8,682 nt of DNA from Spirochaetales bacterium (GTDB lineage: Bacteria; Spirochaetota; Spirochaetia; Sphaerochaetales; Sphaerochaetaceae). A model generated the notes under the pieces. The model saw nothing but the letters and a program-made list of their open reading frames with translations, searched no databases and was not told where the DNA came from. Positions 6,106 to 8,682 of the stretch are shown piece after piece. Position numbers and translations under genes: made by a program. Each line of letters opens with the position of its first letter. Position 1 is the first letter of the stretch. The DNA lies in the NCBI GenBank assembly GCA_012800465.1, contig JAAZJI010000190.1, positions 1-8,682 of the forward strand, in the 5' to 3' direction.

Positions 6106-6124
6106 TGAAATGGGTTCCATTTCA
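6106..6124 (+). promoter_or_regulatory. Intercistronic hairpin between ugpE and ugpB
   Basis: TGAAATGG and CCATTTCA form a perfect 8-bp stem around a 3-base loop (GTT). The hairpin lies in the 83-base gap after the ugpE-like stop and 22 bases before the ugpB-like ATG. No T-run follows, so termination is unlikely. Such hairpins often protect a downstream cistron and raise the amount of binding protein over permease; a small operator is the other reading. No promoter hexamers were recognised in the gap. Confidence 0.45.
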
Positions 6125-6146
6125 AGAAACCGAGAAGGAGAAGAAG

Positions 6147-7481
6147 ATGAAAAGAACACTCAGTTTGTTTCTCGTGGTGCTCTTGCTCACAGGTTCCGTC
6201 TTTGCCGGTGGTAAAGCCGAAACCGCAAAGGCGGAAGGTCCGGTCGAACTGACCTTCTGGCATGCGATGGGCGGTGTCAACGGCGAAGCGATCGCCCATA
6301 TGGTTGACCAGTTCAACAAGGAGTACGAGGGGAAGATCCACGTCACGTACGAGTTCCAAGGCACCTACGACGATGAGTTCGCCAAGATCTAGGCATCCGG
6401 CGGAAATTATCCGTGCGATGTCATGCAGGTCTACGATATCGGAACCCGGTATCTGATCGACTCCGGCTGGACCCTTCCGGTGCAAAAATACATCGACAAG
6501 GACAAGTACGACATCAGCCAGATCGAACCGAACATCGCCGCGTACTATACGGTCGAAGGAACCCTCCATTCGATGCCGTTCAACAGCTCCACCCCGCTCT
6601 TGTACTACAACAAGACCGCATTCGACGAAGCCGGCATCACGAAGGTTCCCACGAGCTTCGAGGAGATCTACGAAGTCGCCGCGAAGCTGAAGCAGTACAA
6701 CCCCGACGGGTCGGTGAAGCGCTACGGCTTCGGCATGGGCAACTATGGCTGGTTCTTCGAGCAATGGATCGGAAAGCAGGGCTTGCACTACGTCAACAAC
6801 AACAACGGACGCGGCGATGCATATGCGACCGCCGTCGACTTCGACAGAAACGGTGGCGGAGTGAAGATCATGCGCGTCTGGGACAAGGTGCTCAAAGAGG
6901 ATATCGCTCCCTATCTGAACCGGGGGAACAACGACGCGAAGGCGGCGTTCATCGCCGGCAACATCGCGATCACCCTCGAGTCCACCGCCGCATTGAAATC
7001 CCTGTTGCTCAACGTCGGTGACAAGTTCGAGATCGGTGTCGGATACTTCCCGAAGATCGACAAGAACGACGTCGGCGGCGTCTCCGTAGGTGGCGGTTCG
7101 CTCTGGATGATGAACACCGGGGACACCCGCCGCGAAGATGCGTCATGGGAGTTCCTGAAGTTCATGATCTCTCCTGACATGCAGGCATATTGGAATATGA
7201 TGACCGGATATTTCCCGATCACGGTGAAAGCCGCCGAGACGGATGTGTTCAAGCAGAATATCGCCAAATATCCCCAGTTCCAGGTCGCGATCGACCAGCT
7301 TCACAGCTCGGCTCCCCAGTACGCCGGCGCTCTCCTCAGCGTCTTCAGCGAGTCTCGGAAGATCGTCGAGGATTACACCGAACGCCTGGCGAACCGCGAA
7401 GGCACCCCCGAAAGCGCCATCGAAGGAATGGCGCGCGACATCAACCGCGCCATCGCCAACTACAACCTGGTCAACTACTGA
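6147..7481 (+). pseudogene. ugpB: UgpB-like ABC solute-binding protein with an in-frame TAG at codon 82
   Basis: Read through the TAG at 6390-6392, this is a 444-codon solute-binding protein of near-normal family length. It starts with a signal peptide (MKRTLSLFLVVLLLTGSVFA, likely cut before GGKAE; no lipobox cysteine). Similarity to E. coli UgpB is strong: FWHAMGG after the signal, QVYDIGT just after the TAG, MPFNSSTPLLYYNK, GGGSLWMM and TGYFPIT. It should capture glycerol-3-phosphate or a glycerophosphodiester outside the inner membrane. The ATG at 6147 follows AAGGAG (6135-6140). Frame is kept on both sides and both halves are conserved, so only one base seems wrong (CAG or AAG to TAG). 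With the standard code the product would stop at 81 residues, and re-initiation at 6423 would lack the signal peptide. A recent nonsense mutation, sequence error, suppression or recoding are all possible. Its place last in the operon is unusual. Confidence 0.85.
6390..6392 (+). other. In-frame amber codon inside the ugpB-like gene
   Basis: The codons run GCC AAG ATC TAG GCA TCC GGC, giving Ala-Lys-Ile-stop-Ala-Ser-Gly. Homologues commonly have Gln or Lys here (Lys-Leu-Gln/Lys-Ala pattern, from memory). No frame change or missing segment accompanies it. All nine gene ends visible in the window use TGA, so TAG is not otherwise used as a stop here. Confidence 0.9.
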
Positions 7482-7500
7482 TCGATAGGCGCAATCAAGG

Positions 7501-7530
7501 AAAGGCCGTCAATTTTGGCGGCCTTTTTCT
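7501..7530 (+). terminator. Rho-independent terminator of the ugpAEB-like operon
   Basis: AAAGGCCGTC (7501-7510) and GGCGGCCTTT (7517-7526) form a 10-bp stem with one G-U pair and a 6-base loop (AATTTT), followed by a run of five T (7524-7528). It sits 19 bases after the ugpB-like stop. The convergent gene ends at 7571; read on the minus strand the hairpin is followed only by TTTCCTT, so it could act weakly in both directions. The rest of the 89-base gap shows nothing else. Confidence 0.88.
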
Positions 7531-7570
7531 ATTACCTCTTATAACAATCTCCCGTTTCTTATAGTCGGTT

Positions 7571-8682
7571 TCAGGAGGGAGCAGGACTAAAATCCGCTCT
7601 CCCAACCAGTGAATCGGCAAGAGCATCAGAGAGCTTTGCAATAAATCCTCCGACAAAAGAGTCACCTAATCCAATGGTAACTACATTTTTTTCAGTAACC
7701 AGGTATGATGGAACACAAATTACATCACGTTTCCAACGCCTTTGCTCCAGCTGCTTTTTAAAACTGAGTCCTTCAGGATCATATGGTCGATTGCGAGTAT
7801 CATTATTCAACTCCTCCGCGGTCATTTCATCTCCATATAGAAGTCTTGTCGTAGAGATATCGACAGCGAATTGCAGGGGGACAAGGCAGCTGGACGCATT
7901 TTTTCCATACATCAACGCCCAATATTTGGTGTGGATCACATAATTGTCACAAGGAATAATTTCCGACAGCTTTTCAATTGCAGCAATCACGCTCGCAGCA
8001 TCATGAAGGTTGATTTTCTCTCCTATGTGTTGCTGAAGCTCATCCTCGTTTATGCTGTAAATATGTGAGACCGACATGATCTTGCGCCAAATCTCATTGT
8101 GTTCCGGCTTTATGCCATCAGGAGGACAGGAACTCTCATAATAGATTACAGCATTTCTCATGTGTCTGTTTATATACTCGACAGCTTTTATAGCTTGCTT
8201 CATACCCCGTTTAGGATCGGACACCGACGTGAACCCACCCAACAACAATGTGTTACAGTTTTTGGCAGCCTTGAAGAATTCTTCTGTAAGAGGAAGAGTC
8301 ATTATCCCTTCATCATTGAAATACATGACTCTGTTCGCCCGTTTTGTAACAATATGAATATCATTGGCACGAATTTCAGCATCGACAGGGAATTGGATGA
8401 TCAAGTGTGGATAGTCCGCATCATGGTCAACGGCACAGTAATACTCGCATCCTTCCGGAAGCAGTGCGCGAACATCATCACTTTGACTTACAAGATGGAT
8501 TATCGACCTGTAGCCGAACTTGCGGATCGTTATGGCGGCTCGTACCCCCGCACCTCCCACCGTTTTCTTGAAAGTGAATGAATCAGCATATTCAAAGACA
8601 ATGTCCATGTCGCTGACTTTGCACCCTATCCCCTCCCCGACCTCCATTTGGTAAAGCAAAGAACAGATGAGCTCTCTCAAGC
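7571..8682 (-). CDS. ADP-dependent glucokinase/phosphofructokinase family kinase, partial (5' end beyond the right edge)
   Basis: The minus strand is open from the right edge to a TGA at 7573-7571, about 370 codons. The family normally has about 450 residues, so roughly 80-90 N-terminal residues are likely outside; a TTG at 8680 need not be the start. Counting from that TTG, the motifs are VGGAGVRAAI (sugar-side Gly-Gly, near 41), LLLGGFTSVSD (near 146-156), the SINEDEL block, YVIHTKYWALMYG, and VVTIGLGDSFVGGF, whose Asp340 is the expected catalytic base. This is the ribokinase-fold family that uses ADP rather than ATP to phosphorylate glucose or fructose-6-phosphate, best known from hyperthermophilic archaea and animals and found sporadically in bacteria. 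Some bacterial members may act on other sugars, so no symbol is given. GC is clearly lower than in the neighbours (23 and 24 G/C in two 60-base lines counted by hand), which may reflect transfer. Confidence 0.75.
   Translation of the reverse strand, partial: LRELICSLLYQMEVGEGIGCKVSDMDIVFEYADSFTFKKTVGGAGVRAAITIRKFGYRSIIHLVSQSDDVRALLPEGCEYYCAVDHDADYPHLIIQFPVDAEIRANDIHIVTKRANRVMYFNDEGIMTLPLTEEFFKAAKNCNTLLLGGFTSVSDPKRGMKQAIKAVEYINRHMRNAVIYYESSCPPDGIKPEHNEIWRKIMSVSHIYSINEDELQQHIGEKINLHDAASVIAAIEKLSEIIPCDNYVIHTKYWALMYGKNASSCLVPLQFAVDISTTRLLYGDEMTAEELNNDTRNRPYDPEGLSFKKQLEQRRWKRDVICVPSYLVTEKNVVTIGLGDSFVGGFIAKLSDALADSLVGRADFSPAPS

Noticed and set aside
6390..6392. Pyrrolysine insertion
   Set aside because: UgpB-type proteins are not known pyrrolysine proteins and none of the pyl genes is in the window; kept only as part of the general recoding question.
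6030..6788. 252-codon minus-strand open frame opposite the ugpB-like gene
   Set aside because: It spans the gap and the binding-protein gene antisense and shows no family motifs; the plus-strand frame is strongly UgpB-like.
6423..7481. A separate gene starting at the ATG after the amber codon
   Set aside because: It lacks a ribosome binding site and signal peptide, and the residues before it are the missing N-terminal lobe of the same protein in the same frame.
1..8682. CRISPR arrays, tRNA or rRNA genes, insertion sequences, attachment sites
   Set aside because: Scanned by eye for regular repeats, cloverleaf-like ends, transposase motifs and terminal inverted repeats; none seen.

Overview
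The window looks like a chromosomal segment of a fairly GC-rich bacterium, most plausibly a spirochaete of the Sphaerochaeta/Treponema group. This placement is an inference. It rests on the Gly-Gly-Lys-Ala-Glu stretch after the signal peptide of the solute-binding protein, the transporter style, and the company of an AmmeMemoRadiSam trio, a C_GCAxxG_C_C protein and an ADP-dependent sugar kinase. No rRNA or other phylogenetic marker is present to prove it. I saw no tRNA, CRISPR array, insertion sequence or phage gene.

Left block (1-4020, all on the minus strand, read right to left): a glycerophosphodiester phosphodiesterase (ugpQ-like); then Memo (amrB), AMMECR1 (amrA) and a radical SAM enzyme (amrS), which together form the conserved but biochemically obscure AmmeMemoRadiSam set; then a small cysteine-motif protein (C_GCAxxG_C_C family); then a PurO-type IMP cyclohydrolase cut by the left edge. 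Spacing is tight: 55 nt, two 17-nt overlaps, 31 nt and a 4-nt ATGA overlap. One operon is therefore likely.

Middle (4021-4315): an AT-rich divergent control region with a perfect 12-bp palindrome, a plausible promoter overlapped by an operator-like inverted repeat, and a 12-bp stem-loop just ahead of the next ribosome binding site.

Right block, plus strand (4316-7481): a Ugp-type ABC importer without its ATPase, namely ugpA-like permease, ugpE-like permease and ugpB-like binding protein, ended by a clear rho-independent terminator at 7501-7530. With the divergent phosphodiesterase this suggests uptake of glycerol-3-phosphate or glycerophosphodiesters and their hydrolysis to glycerol-3-phosphate plus an alcohol. 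The ugpB-like gene carries an in-frame TAG at codon 82 while the rest of its frame is intact and well conserved. It is thus a fresh nonsense mutation, a sequence error, or a recoded or suppressed codon.

Right edge (7571-8682, minus strand, convergent): the C-terminal part of a kinase of the ADP-dependent glucokinase/phosphofructokinase family, in DNA of clearly lower GC than the rest.

The best candidates for something new are the gene set built on AmmeMemoRadiSam plus the C_GCAxxG_C_C protein and PurO, the amber codon in ugpB, and the structured leader of the transporter operon.
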